DNA of 64,000 nucleotides, from positions 117,001 to 181,000 of the forward strand of contig JAVKOQ010000027.1 in NCBI GenBank assembly GCA_031835245.1, read 5' to 3'. Shown piece by piece: positions 21,172-32,320 of the stretch. The stretch's first letter is position 1, and each line of letters begins with the position of its first letter. Source of the DNA: Balamuthia mandrillaris (taxonomy: Eukaryota > Discosea > Longamoebia > Balamuthiidae). The position numbers were made by a program, and so were the translations under genes. Under the pieces are notes generated by a model. It was not told the DNA's origin and made no database searches. It worked only from the letters and a program-made list of their open reading frames with translations.

Positions 21172-22409
21172 AATGCAACGAGCACAGATAACGAAAATAA
21201 AAAAGAAAGAAGAGAAAAGAGAGGAGAGAAAAAAAAGAACTGTAAAAAAGAGGGAGGAAAAACAAGTTACCGCCGAAAGAGTTGGGGGTGTTGGATCTTG
21301 GGAACGTGCACAAATAATTTCTCTCCTGTCATCAACAATGAAGAAGAAGAATCTTCTCCTTCCCCTGTTGTTGTGGTTGACGGCTCTCTGGCTTTCCTCT
21401 CTTCACTCAGTTTTCGTCTTTGCTCAAATTCTTCCTTCAATGCGTGGAGCAAGAGCCATTCCCATTGTTCCTCCGTTTGTGCGATGCTCCAACTCATCAC
21501 ATCGAAGCCAGTCATGCATGCTTCCACTTGCCAAGTTGACGATTGTTCTTCTACTTCATTTTGAAGGACTTCGAGAACATATAGCTGAACGGATAGATTA
21601 ATCCCTTTCTCGTACCAACTTAAGAGTTCTCTAAGATCGTAACCTCTGTTAACGCCTGTTGAGAGATATATATTTAAAGTCAGCAGGAAAGTAGAGAGCG
21701 AAAAGAAAGAGAAGAGTAAAGAGAACGAGAGAACTAGATGCGAGAAGAAATGAAAGAATGGAGAAAGAGGAGCACAAGGGTATGACCAAGAGTCTCTTTT
21801 GCCAATCTCTCGCAGGAAGGAATGTCCTCCCTAGTTAACCGTCGAATGCGAACGGTAGGAGGGGGAGGGTTCACGTTTTCTGTTGGCATAGAAGTGACCT
21901 GCATCAAAGCCATTGCCTCCTTCACATCAAAGCCAAAAGAGGCATACAAGGAAAGGGCAGAAAGTTTATGCGAGTCCACTACTAATCTTTTGTGTGTTTG
22001 TGTTCGTTTTGTATTTGTTGGAAAAAAAAGTGAGCTGAAGTAAACGTGAGTAGTAACGAGTGGACGATAATGAGGAACTTGAGAGCATAACGCAAGTAGA
22101 AGAACAATGAGGGACAACGGATGGTACCGAAGAGATTTGGTTTGTGGATGGGCTTGTTGGATAATGGCCTCCATCAGCAACCGACCAGCACCGCTAGAAG
22201 CACATCCGATGAAAGCGAACAAGATAGAGGCAGGAGAGAGAGAAGAGAGAAAGAGGGAGAAGCATAGAAAGAGAGAAACAAAGAGGCAGAGAAGACAACA
22301 CGCGAAGCAGACAAGAGAGATAAACAGAGAAGCAGACAGAAAATGGATGAGTGAGAGAGAGAGAGAGAGAGAGAGAGGAGCAGAAGAGAGGAAGAGAGAG
22401 TGAGAGAGG

Positions 22410-22443
<34 letters not shown>

Positions 22444-22454
22444 GAGGGTGAGAT

Positions 22455-22487
<33 letters not shown>

Positions 22488-22981
22488 CGAGAGGGGAGGG
22501 AGAGTGAGAGAGTGAGAGAGAAAGGTATTTCCGCTCCTACCGTCCTTGGCACTCGGGCAACACTGAGACCGGGCCAATGGTCTGCACGCCGTCGTCCAAC
22601 GGGCTAATAAAGTTCACCGCAACAAGCTGCTCCTCCACCGAATTCTTCTCTTCTCCTTCTCCCTCGCATAAAACCGCCACGCCATCGTTGAAAGCGTCCT
22701 CCACGATTTGATCGCAGATCTGTCGGTCTGCTAAATCTTGAAAGAATCCACTCGACCTTTTGTTTTGAGTGTGTTGATTTTTTTTTAATGAGTAGCGAAA
22801 AAGTAGTGAGAAAAAAAGTAATGAAGATGAGTTACTGTTGATCAGCACTGAAAGCTCGCCACATGACGTAGCCGCTTTGCTTCACCACCTCTTGGCGAGA
22901 CCATCCCTTCTCTCGCAGCAGCTCCGGCAAAACGACCGCTCGAAGCGTTCCTCCTCTCCTTCTTCTCTCCTCCCCCTTCAT
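20986..22981 (-). CDS. Two-domain GNAT acetyltransferase
   Basis: Six exons (22981-22836, 22756-22541, 22193-22128, 21986-21787, 21655-21271, 21094-20986), 373 aa. The first GNAT domain has the acetyl-CoA loop IGPVSVLPECQGRGAGRLLM spanning an intron, followed by LVVDSHKLSALSLYASFGFDVKE, the typical beta5 with a (S/T)LYxSxGF motif. After MQVTSMP a second, degenerate GNAT repeat begins (VRIRRLTREDIPSCERLAKE) and ends in WKLTRNEELM...GEYSPP...YFPSIIY. This tandem arrangement with PS(I/V)(I/L)Y at the C-end is known from plant and protist GNATs of unknown substrate. Only the first domain retains the CoA loop. A long GA tract fills intron 22194-22540. Confidence 0.87.
22229..22525. repeat. GA-rich simple repeat in a GNAT intron
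   Basis: Imperfect (AG)n and AGAGAAG sequence in the intron between GNAT exons 2 and 3, CT-rich on the coding strand. Confidence 0.85.
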
Positions 22982-23841
22982 CTTTTTTTCTTTCGTTTTT
23001 CTTGGAATTTAAAATATTTGACGAAGCCGAGCTGATGTCATCTAAGTTATTTAAGGCATGTTTGGTATTTGTCGACAACAAAAAATATCGAGAATTTCAG
23101 GTATGTGTCGACATTTTACCGGAAACTTCAGAATTTTACTGCGGCACAAAAAAAATTGCAGGTTAGAGTGGGGTATGTGGGAGCGTTTCCTTCAAAACAA
23201 TGTTTTGAAACGTTACCGTTTTCTGAATTTCCAATACCTCAGCTCTTACGGTATGTACGGTTGTTCGGCAAACAACAAAGACAAACCGTCCAGTCACCAA
23301 CCATGTCCGTAGCTACAGAGTATTTTCTTTAGAACCGATGTACTTGGGAGTGATGTTTCTGAACCAGGCGTTCGCGGATGCTTAAAAAGTCAACGCACTT
23401 TCCCTAAGAGTGCGCCATCGTTTTCATCAATGTAATGAGCAAACAACACTTACTAAGTACCATCTAGATTACTTCCTTTGCGCAAATAGGGAAACGGGGT
23501 GATTGTCGCAGAGTGCATTTATTTCTGAGAGGAACAACAACTGATAAATGAAAAATAGAGAAAGAAAAGAAAAAATTATTTGGGGTATGTTTCGAAACTA
23601 CGGCGAACTGTAACGCTGTTCGCGATGTGTCCACAATTCGTTGTAATAGAAAATTTCCGTACTCGTATTTTTCTCTCCTGCCACAGTTCCGTTCCTTAGA
23701 GGAGAGCTTTCGTAGCGCAACCGGTATTTCTGCTCGTCATAGTGAGATCATAAGACAGCAATCCACGAGAGAATGACAGAAGTTAACGGGAGATTGAATC
23801 TGTGAACAACAGTAAGAATAACATGATGCCAAAGAGAAGTG

Positions 23842-23884
<43 letters not shown>

Positions 23885-23911
23885 TGCGCTGAACAACACA
23901 GGGCGCAAAGT
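22982..23911. promoter_or_regulatory. GNAT promoter and spacer to the F-box/ankyrin gene
   Basis: TGTCGACA occurs at 23070-23077 and 23106-23113, about 90 and 125 bp upstream of the GNAT ATG. The stretch 23120-23830 holds no frame or RNA gene that I can support. An (AG)n tract runs at about 23848-23881, just 3' of the F-box/ankyrin stop. Confidence 0.5.
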
Positions 23912-25267
23912 TTATTTTTTTCTATAAAATCTTTTCTTATTTGTGCCGTTTTTACCTCTTGCAAACCGTTTTTCAGGGCATCCGTTCTCTTCGATCCATT
24001 GCGCCACCTCCCAGTGTTTGCGCTGTTTAGCAAGTTCCAAAGTTTTGTGACTCCATGGACAGCCGTTCGCTCTGGCCCATTGCAAAACCGCCAGTTGGCC
24101 GTTCCTGGCAGCGATGTCACAGAGCCGTAGGCCCAAAGAAATGTCGTTGGCTTTGGCCCACTGCAAGACCTCCAAATGCCCGTTCTTGGCTGCATAGTCG
24201 CAAATGGGAGAGTCGAGAGAACATCCATTCTCTTTGAGCCATTGTAGCACGTTCAGATGGCCGTTCAAGGCAGCATTCGCTGTGGCATATGAATTCCAAT
24301 CGCATCCATTGGCTCTAGCCCATTTCAAGACCTCCAAGTGCCCGTTCTTAGCTGCAAAAGTGCATATCCTATCGTCCCACGGGCATCCTTTTGCTCTGGC
24401 CCATTGCAAGACTTTAAGGTGGCCCTTTGTGGCCGCAAAGATGCAAGTCTGGTCATCCCATGGGCAGCCGTTCGCTCTGGCCCATTGCAAGACCTTCAAT
24501 TGTCCGCCCCTAGCTGCAAAGGCACAGGTCAGTTCATCCCAAGGACAGTTGTTCATGAGCAGCCATTGCAACACCTCCAGGTGACCCTTCTTTGCAGCGT
24601 AGGCGGCAGTCATCTCGTCCCAATTGCATCCATTCTCACGCGCCCATTGCAAAAGGTCCAAACGGCCATGCTTTGCGGCCATGTGACAAGTATATTCGCC
24701 ACTTGGGCAGCCAGCGTCCTTCAGCCATTGCAACACCTCCCAATGACCGTTCAAGGCAGCTTGAATGCATGTTTCTTCATTCCAACGACAGCGGTGCTCT
24801 TTAGCCCATTGCAAGACTTTAAAATGGCCCTTCATCGCAGCGTTGATGGAAGTCCGTTCGTTCCAGCGGCACTTGTTCCCTCTGGCCCATTGCAGCACCT
24901 CTAGATGGCCGTTCAAGGCAGCATTGGAGCAAGTTTCTTCATTCCAGGGGCAGCCGTTCTGTCTGGCCCACTGCAACACCTCCAAATGGCCCAGCCGTGC
25001 AGCCATGGCACACACCTCCGGCTTCCAAGGACAGCCGTTAGCTTTGGCCCATTGTAACGTGGTCACGGAGGAGCAAGCCCACCGCAAAAAGAACCGTCCC
25101 GATCGCAAGGAAGGGGGGCTGCAGGCAAACCAGCGTCGGCAAGCGAGGGCCGCTGGGGCCACGTTCTCCTCGGGAAGCTGCTCCAGTATTTGGGAAAGTA
25201 CCTCCTCCGGCAAGTCTTCTATACTGAGCGCAGCAGTCGATTGAGTCTCGTGTGTTTGCTTTTCCAT
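23912..25267 (-). CDS. F-box protein with 14 'LQWA' ankyrin-like repeats
   Basis: A single intronless 451-residue frame from an ATG. Residues about 18-50 are an F-box (LPEEVLSQILEQLPEEN then AALACRRWF). From about residue 68 to the end are 14 units of roughly 27 residues with the pattern (A)A.(N/K)GHLEVLQWA(R/K).NGCPW(D/N)..T, degenerate ankyrin helices with conserved Trp and Cys. F-box plus such repeats is common in amoebae and in their large DNA viruses; such proteins are proposed SCF ubiquitin-ligase receptors. Ligase function is inferred. Being intronless among intron-rich neighbours is notable. Confidence 0.88.
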   Translation of the reverse strand: MEKQTHETQSTAALSIEDLPEEVLSQILEQLPEENVAPAALACRRWFACSPPSLRSGRFFLRWACSSVTTLQWAKANGCPWKPEVCAMAARLGHLEVLQWARQNGCPWNEETCSNAALNGHLEVLQWARGNKCRWNERTSINAAMKGHFKVLQWAKEHRCRWNEETCIQAALNGHWEVLQWLKDAGCPSGEYTCHMAAKHGRLDLLQWARENGCNWDEMTAAYAAKKGHLEVLQWLLMNNCPWDELTCAFAARGGQLKVLQWARANGCPWDDQTCIFAATKGHLKVLQWARAKGCPWDDRICTFAAKNGHLEVLKWARANGCDWNSYATANAALNGHLNVLQWLKENGCSLDSPICDYAAKNGHLEVLQWAKANDISLGLRLCDIAARNGQLAVLQWARANGCPWSHKTLELAKQRKHWEVAQWIEENGCPEKRFARGKNGTNKKRFYRKK

Positions 25268-26049
25268 TAGGGCGTTTTGTTTTCGCCACTAAAGGACCCA
25301 AGTAAACGCTTCTTTTTTTGTTTCTTCCTTGTATTCGACCTTTATTACTAAATTGCACTATCAATAATTTACACGTGCTTGAAGAAAAGAAAAAAGAGTT
25401 CCACGGGTAAACAAAGAGAGGAGAAAGAAACATGGAAGACCTCTTCGTAGTCGTCTTACGTTGCCTAAGCAGCAGGACGAGACCAGCAACAGGAGAGGAT
25501 AGAAAGAAATGCGAGGAGAAAGAGAGTGGGTAATGTATTGTTCCTTTCGGCGTGCGTGGAGAAAGAGAGGTGGGTGATGTATCGTTCCCTTTGGCGTTTT
25601 TAGTTTTTTAAGGAAAAGCCTCTATCTTCTCCTTATGCCTTAAGTGGGGAACAACATTTGAAAATTCAAATACAGCGGAACCATTCTGGTTGCATTATTC
25701 GAAGTAAAGTGAGACGGGCCGTCGCGAGTGTGGATTGGTGCTATAGAGCGACAGAAATATTGCACATGAAAGCCTAAAAGGAAAGTTAAACGAGCGACTT
25801 TAATGAAGACAATAAGAAACGTAAGCGGGCCAGCCTCGGCCAGATCATGAAGCGGAAGAGAGATAGTTTTATCGGCGGACACTTGTGCTGTGGGAATGTT
25901 CCTTGTGAAGGTTCAATTTTAAAATAAGAAATGATTCTCTCCGAGTAATGCATTACATTTGTCTTATTTTTTTAAAAAGTTTATTTTATCATTCGCGCAC
26001 ACCCCACAAAAACAGCACACGACGTGCGTAAGACAAAACTAGCATAAGC
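25268..26049. other. Spacer between divergent genes, with a 40-bp direct repeat
   Basis: No gene or TGTCGACA is seen. Two diverged tandem copies of a unit of about 40 bp occur at about 25519-25557 and 25559-25597 (each GAGAAAGAGAG..GGGT.ATGTAT, then GTTCC.TT.GGCGT). The rest must hold the promoters of the F-box/ankyrin and Zn2Cys6 genes. Confidence 0.5.
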
Positions 26050-28566
26050 ATGGTGTCCTGTTCCAACTGTCGAGAATCGCACACGGCTTGCAACAATGGT
26101 TACTTTTTCTTTTTTCTTATATTTTTTTTGCTCTTATATTGACGTTATAGCTTCGTATGTCTTTTTTTTTTTTTTTTGCTTTCTTTCCATCTTTTGCCAA
26201 CAAATCAAACAGAACGACCGTGCAAACGGTGCGTGAAAACAGGAAGAGCAGCCACGTGTCGAGACGCCGTAGCCAAAAAGAGAGGCCGCAAACGAACCGG
26301 CCCTGCCGCCCTCATCGACGATACCCTTGACAGTTTCAGTTCGCTGCCAAGTTTTTCTTTCTCTCCCTCAACCTGTGCTTCTGGCTCTGTTTCTTCCTCT
26401 TCCTCTTCGCCGGCAGTTCCGCCCGTTCTTTTTATTCATGGCGGCAGTCAAAACTTGAAACCTCCCTCTCAACCCGTTTCTTCTCAAGCTTCTTACTCAA
26501 CCCCATTTATTCCTTCTCCTTCTACCACTACTGCTGCTGCCACTGCTCTTCCTTTCGACCCATTGGTCCCGCCTTCCTCCTCTGCCTCTTCTTCTTCCGG
26601 CCATTTTATTCCAGCAACAGCACCACTGATGGCGGTGCCCGATGAGGCGGGCGAGCTCTCTCCTCGCTCGGCATTTATTTATGACCCGACCCCCTCCTCC
26701 TCCTCTGCGGCTGCTTCTGGCTCTTCCTCTGCTGCAACGTCTCCCCGCTCTCCTCGTCCTCCTGCAGCTCTTTCCTTCGTTCAAATCCATGAAGCCGCAC
26801 AAAGAGAATCGCAACAACAACAGCAGCAGCAGCAACAACAACAACAGGAAGAGGAGCAACACCTCTTTTCTTCGTCCCCTCTGTCTTCGTCGTGCTGTTC
26901 GACGTCGTCGTTGATTGACTCTCATTCTTCCTCTCCGCAGTATCATTCCTTTGAGGAAGGAGAACAAACAGAGGAAGCGCAGCATCAATATCAACAAAGA
27001 CAAGCAGAAGACTACACGTCCTCCGAAAGCGAACGAAAGAGAAGAAGAGAACGAACCAATTCTTCGTCCTTTTCAACGACTCAACACGATCCACCACATC
27101 AACACTTTCCTCACCAAGAGCTACAAGGAGGTCCAATCATGATGATGATGATGAACTCCTTGCAAAGCATGTTCAAAGGTCTGTTGAAGGAAAGCATGGA
27201 GGGCATGAAGAACGAGCTCAGCGAACTTAGGGCGCTCCTCGTGCAAAACCAAAAGGACATCCAAGAGCTGAAGAGTTCTCTGTTGCCGCCTCCTTCCATT
27301 CCCTCTGAAGTGATTCCTCTCTCCGAGAGCGACAACGAAGATGAAGTCGAGTTGGAACAAACAGAGAGAAAAGAGGAAGAAGGAAGAGAGGAAGATCTTC
27401 TTCCTGTCATCTCTCGCCCTTCGGTGAATGTTGCTTTTGCTCGCAACATTTATCAACACCACCACCCTCTGTTCCGTGTTAACACCAACAACTCTCTGAA
27501 CGATCACTTATTTTCCTCGTTCGTGAGCTCCTCTGGTTTTGCTTCCTCTGGTTTCAACGCTGCTGCTCCTTCCTTCTTCAATGCTTCTTCCAATTATCGT
27601 AAAAGACTGCCTTGCCCTCCTTCTTATTCATACGCTTCCTCTGCTTCGATGCCTTCGTACTCTTCCGCTCCACCGCCATCCGCTTCATCTCTTCCCTCCT
27701 CTGCCTCGTCATCTGCTTCTTCATCCGCATCTGCCTCCTCTTCCATTCCAGCAGCAGAGAATTGTTGCATCTCTTCAGACAAACACCCGCTGCCGCCCTG
27801 GTTGGCCACCTACCAACAGACCATCACCTCCAAGCCGTTTCTCATCATCCACAACGAGTTCTCCCAGAAGAATCGTATCGCTATGTCTAACAAAGCTTTC
27901 GGAGCTGTGTTTGGCATTAAGATTGTGCGTCTTCTCTCTTTGTATTTATGTTCTGTTTTTATTGACTGAGACAAACAAAACACAAAACGAACAGGAACAA
28001 CTTATGGACAAGCCAGCGGACATCATCCGAGACCTCTTCCTTACGTCAAAGTCGGATGGGCGGCTCTTCTTCGGCAATGTGGAATTTTACAAGAGGCCGC
28101 GTGGCAATTTGCTCAAGTTTAGCGTTAACACTCGTTCTTTCAATGGTATATGCTTCACTTCTCTTCTCTTCTGTTCTCTCTTTTCTTCTCTTCTAACCAT
28201 CAAATACAAATATACTTAACAGGAAAAAACAAGTTGAACCTTGACGTCTCTCTTCAACGATTCTTGGGGGAGACCGGCATTCAATGGTCCGTTCTTATCA
28301 TAGAAAGTTGCCGTTCCACTCCTTTGTCTTCCTCTTCCTCCTCCTCTTCAACTGCTGCCTCCTCTTCCTTCGGCAACAAAGACAACTACTTCTCCAAAGA
28401 GCAACCATCGGATGCCCCTTCTCCATCTTGGATGAAGGAATATCCGGTGATGCACGATGCACCGTTGGGTGACGATGAAGACGCCTCAGCACACTTTATG
28501 GATGCCTCCTATGGAGCCGCTTCTCCCTCCATGTTTCCTCTCTCTCCAAACTTCTTCTCTTGTTGA
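26050..28566 (+). CDS. Zn2Cys6 transcription factor with PAS-like C-terminus
   Basis: Four exons (26050-26098, 26213-27924, 27995-28145, 28223-28566), 751 aa. The binuclear cluster spans intron 1: CSNCRESHTAC in exon 1 and CKRCVKTGRAATC in exon 2, followed by the basic KKRGRKR. A long Ser/Pro/Gln-rich region follows, then a coiled segment near residues 355-400. After WLATYQQTITSKPFLIIHN comes a PAS-like domain (IAMSNKAFGAVFGIK, GRLFFGNVEFYKR, WSVLIIES). A Zn2Cys6 cluster with C-terminal PAS resembles fungal AcuK/ERT1-type regulators of carbon metabolism. Target genes are unknown. A GAL4-type factor outside fungi is less usual. Confidence 0.82.
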
Positions 28567-28701
28567 ATGAAGAGGAAAAGAGAGAGCAACATAACAAAAA
28601 AAAAATGTGAATAACTATTTTAAACAAAATACATATTTAAACCTTTTTTTTTTAAGTTTTAAGCCAAGTTTTAATACTTGCTATCTTTCTTTCCTTCCTT
28701 C

Positions 28702-30952
28702 TTATTCCTCCTTGGAAGAAGAAGCAAGCCTACCAGAAGACGACACGCCAAAGCAAAAGGCCAAGGCAGGATCGGGAACGCCATAGTCGTTGTGCGTGAT
28801 GAACGTACCGGCCGGCAAAGCGGCGGTTGCCTTGTCGCTGTAAGCACCCACCGCCCAAACGCTCACCCTACCGAAGCTGCCACCGCTGTCCTTGTCGCAC
28901 CACAACCACCCTGCTCTTTTGCCTTTCATCCTGTATGTTCCTGGTACCAACAAAGCTGTGCGTATTCAAATAAGAAGAACGATATGAGGAGAGCAAAAAA
29001 GAAAAAGAGAAGCGAACGAGAGGAGAACGTACAGTTGTGGACGCAACGGAACCTATCAACGGCATCGGCAGGCGGTGCCTTATCATCCTTTGACTGAGAG
29101 ATGATGTGACCGACGGCCGTGTAGCCAGGCAGGGGAAGAGGCTCCCAAATGGAGATACCTTTCTTCTTGTTGATGCTGCATTTGGTGCCTGTGCCTCGGC
29201 TGTCCCACACCTTCTTGTAGCTTATCGGCTTCGTCAACAAAGGCTCTACAGAAGAGAATGTTATGCTATTTAACAAAAGAAGAAAGAAAAAAAAAGAAGC
29301 AAGTTAAAATGGAGTACCTTTGTTGCCTTCTTCCTCTCTAACAACAACGCAGCTGCAGTTCCAACTGTTGCTGCGTTTGTTGTTGAGGCAAACGTCGCCC
29401 AAGAAGAAGTAGCCGGGCGGAGGCACCGGGCGCCAGAACGAACCGTCCTGAATGGAGCCCGTGCCTCGATCGTCCCATAGCTTGACAAATATGGTGCCCA
29501 GCTGCACCGAAAGTCCTCCTACTCCATCTTCGTTGCTGAACCAAACGTTTGAGCATCGTTCTGCATTTTCGTTTGTCGTATAGTCGTTTAAATAATAAAT
29601 GATGAATAAATGTTATAACAGATAAAGCAAGAAAGTAAGGGAGAGAGGGAATGTGGAATTGTTACCATTGATGGCCTTAAAGTTCCACACTTCTTCGGGT
29701 TCCAGTCCAGAGTGCTCAGAGCCTATGTGCATGACAAAGTCATTTGAAAGAAACACAAAGAAAAAAAAAACATTAAAACAGAAACAGTGATATACCAGCA
29801 GGACTGGGAATACAGTTCTCGTGAGTCATACGCGGCTCCCTGATCGTATAAAACCTCTTCATGGCGGGTCCATAGGGTCCATTGCCCTCCAGGAAAGTGC
29901 CTCCAGCGTTCTTCTTCATCCTCACCTTACCCCAATCGCCGTTGAAGCGAAGCCACAACAAGGAGGGACAGTCCTCGATGGTCGCCTCTTCGCGGGGGCG
30001 GAGGAGCACGATCTTCTTCCAGGTTTGCCAGCGAACGCCGGCGTCGTCGGTCTCATCGTCGATAGGAGTGACCAGTTGGAAGTTGCCAAACTTGGCTCGT
30101 TTGTGACGACCCGCATTTCTGTTGTTTAAACAAAAAATAAGAGCAAGAATCAGACATACAAAAGAGAGAAAGAAAAGAAGAACAAGAACAAGGAGAATGA
30201 GAAGCAGAAGAACGAGAAGGAAGAAGAAGAAGAAGAAGAAGAAGAAGAAGAACAAGAAGAAGAAGATGCATAAGAAGAAGAGAATGAAGGAGAAGAACAA
30301 GAAGAACTAGAACGAACAAAACAAAAACTAACATACGGTTTAACAGCATGACTACACTTGGAAGAGTAGACAATAGGATGCGTTCCATTCGTCAGTTTGT
30401 AACCATCGTTGGCAGAGGCGGAGTTGCTGCTGGCCACATCCGTGTACCATCTTCCCTCATTACCGTGCGAGTCCATGAAGATGGCCAGAATGGCCTCGGT
30501 ACTGGCCGAGATGCGGACGGTGATGTGCTCCCAGTCGCCCTCATGCACGCCCGCTGTGGGGATGAGACGAGGAAGCAAAGGCCCGTTGTGTGCATAGAAG
30601 AAGAAGTATTGCAGGTCCAACTATAAGCGTTGGGAGTTAAAGAAAGCACGAAACATAGAAAAGAATAGAATAGAATAGACAAACCTCATCACCATAAAGA
30701 AGGGCATTCACATAGACAGGCACTTGCCCATTGGCCGTCTCCTCCTTTTGTCCGAATTGCGTGTCTGGAAAGCTGTCGTCCAAACGTCTCATGTAGAAGC
30801 GAGAGCCATTCCCGATGGGAGTCCCATCGGAGATGCGGCGGTTCTTCTCGATGCCGCTGCTGAAGCGGTATCCGTCAAACTCAAACGATTGTGAAACCAA
30901 CCTGATAGCATTTGTTTTAAGAGATCAGCAAAGAAGGAAGAAAAAGAACATG

Positions 30953-30998
<46 letters not shown>

Positions 30999-31407
30999 GA
31001 GAAACAAGAAACAATAAGAGGAAGAGAAAGAGAAAGACCAAAAGCAGAAGAAGAAGAACGAAGAAGAAGAAGAAGAACAAGAACAAGAAGAACAAGAACA
31101 AGAAGAAGAACAAGAAGAACACGAAGAAGAAAAAGAAAAAAGAAGAACATGAACAAGAACGCGCACAAGCAACAAAGAAGAAGAACAACAAGAAGAACAA
31201 GAAAATGAAAAGGAAACACAAACATAGCATGTTATAAACAACAACGAACCGTATTATATCTTCTTCGGTGCTGCCAACTTTCTCAATAATAATAGGATCG
31301 CTATCGCCTTTGCCGGTATTAAACCTCTATTATTTTAAAAGCCCAATATAGATCAATATAGCGCCCATAAGAAAAGAAAGAGAAGAAGCGAACAGAAAGC
31401 TCAGAGA

Positions 31408-31452
<45 letters not shown>

Positions 31453-31766
31453 GAAAGACAAAAAAAAAGAAAAACGAACGAGGCTAACGCGGTCGAGGTA
31501 CCACTCGACCGTTGCAGGGTGGTACAGCTCCTCGCTGTGCAAACGAACTTCCGGAGCAAACTTTTCGGCCAGCCTCTCCAACCATCCTTGTCGCACCCAC
31601 GAAAAAGCAACAAAAATGTATATCAGTTTTTTTTGTCTATAATAATTATTTTAAATATTATAAATAAAAAAAGAAAGTATTGAATGACACCTTTGGGAAA
31701 GCGGCTGAAATCGGTCGAGATCTGAACTTCAGGAGAGGAAGAGGAAGAGGAGGAAGAAGCTTGCAT
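28702..31766 (-). CDS. VPS62/DUF946-type protein
   Basis: Ten exons (31766-31691, 31586-31489, 31326-31250, 30901-30685, 30620-30337, 30118-29796, 29722-29666, 29560-29318, 29245-29033, 28955-28702), 613 aa. The N-terminal half has FAPEVRLHSEELYHPATVEW, then LDLQYFFFYAHNG and VHEGDWEHITVRI, the landmarks of the VPS62/DUF946 family. The C-terminal half holds two W-D-RGTG...P.PGY..(L/V)G modules and a final Gly/Ala-rich domain. The yeast member is linked to vacuolar sorting; no molecular function is established. Several introns contain GAA and GA tracts on the plus strand. No signal peptide is seen. Confidence 0.85.
30210..30300. repeat. GAA microsatellite in a VPS62-like intron
   Basis: (GAA)n with AAC interruptions between exons 5 and 6, TTC-rich on the coding strand. 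Confidence 0.85.
30955..31200. repeat. GA and GAA repeats in a VPS62-like intron
   Basis: (GA)n followed by imperfect (GAA)n in intron 30902-31249. A second (GA)n lies at about 31405-31450 in the next intron. All are pyrimidine-rich on the coding strand. Confidence 0.85.
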
Positions 31767-32320
31767 GGCGTTGTTGTTGGTTCCAACGAAAGGAGGGAAA
31801 GAGGAAGAGAGGGAGAGTCCGTAATGATATTTTTCTTTTGCGTTGCTTTTCAAAAGGAACACAAATCGTGCAGTAAATCTTCAATATTTGTGCACCGGGA
31901 TGGTTCAGAAGAGGAGAACAAATCGAGAACCTTTTGTGCAGGGTCGGAGTTCGATGGAATTTTCTATATAAGGTAATTGTTAAAAACGGGCCAATCAGAG
32001 CGCACCTCTTCGCTCAACTGCTCGGAACGAGGAACAAAGGAGCAGGCTCTCCTGCAAAAACTGTACAAAAGATGAGAACGAAAAAACCTCTTGGAGAAAA
32101 ACGGTGAGCCATGCTGGGCCCTAAAATGGGAAAGTTTAAACAAAAAAAAACAAAATATTTAGCTCCCAAAAAGAAGAAGAGGCGGCAAGGAAGGAAGTGG
32201 GGGAGGGTGTGAAAGAAGCGCTTCGGTGCTCTGCAGGAGGAAAATAACGCGACAGCCTCTCTCTTTGTTGCTTGGATTCGCGAGTTTCGAATAGAGCACA
32301 GAGAAACAGCAAATAAAAGG
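31767..32320. promoter_or_regulatory. Divergent promoter without TGTCGACA
   Basis: The 554-bp gap between the starts of the VPS62-like gene and the CGVCGG-repeat gene. I find neither TGTCGACA nor TGACGTCA, and no gene. Confidence 0.4.

Noticed and set aside
23120-23830. A gene or tRNA in the gap after the GNAT promoter
   Set aside because: No conserved frame, splice pattern or cloverleaf could be drawn.
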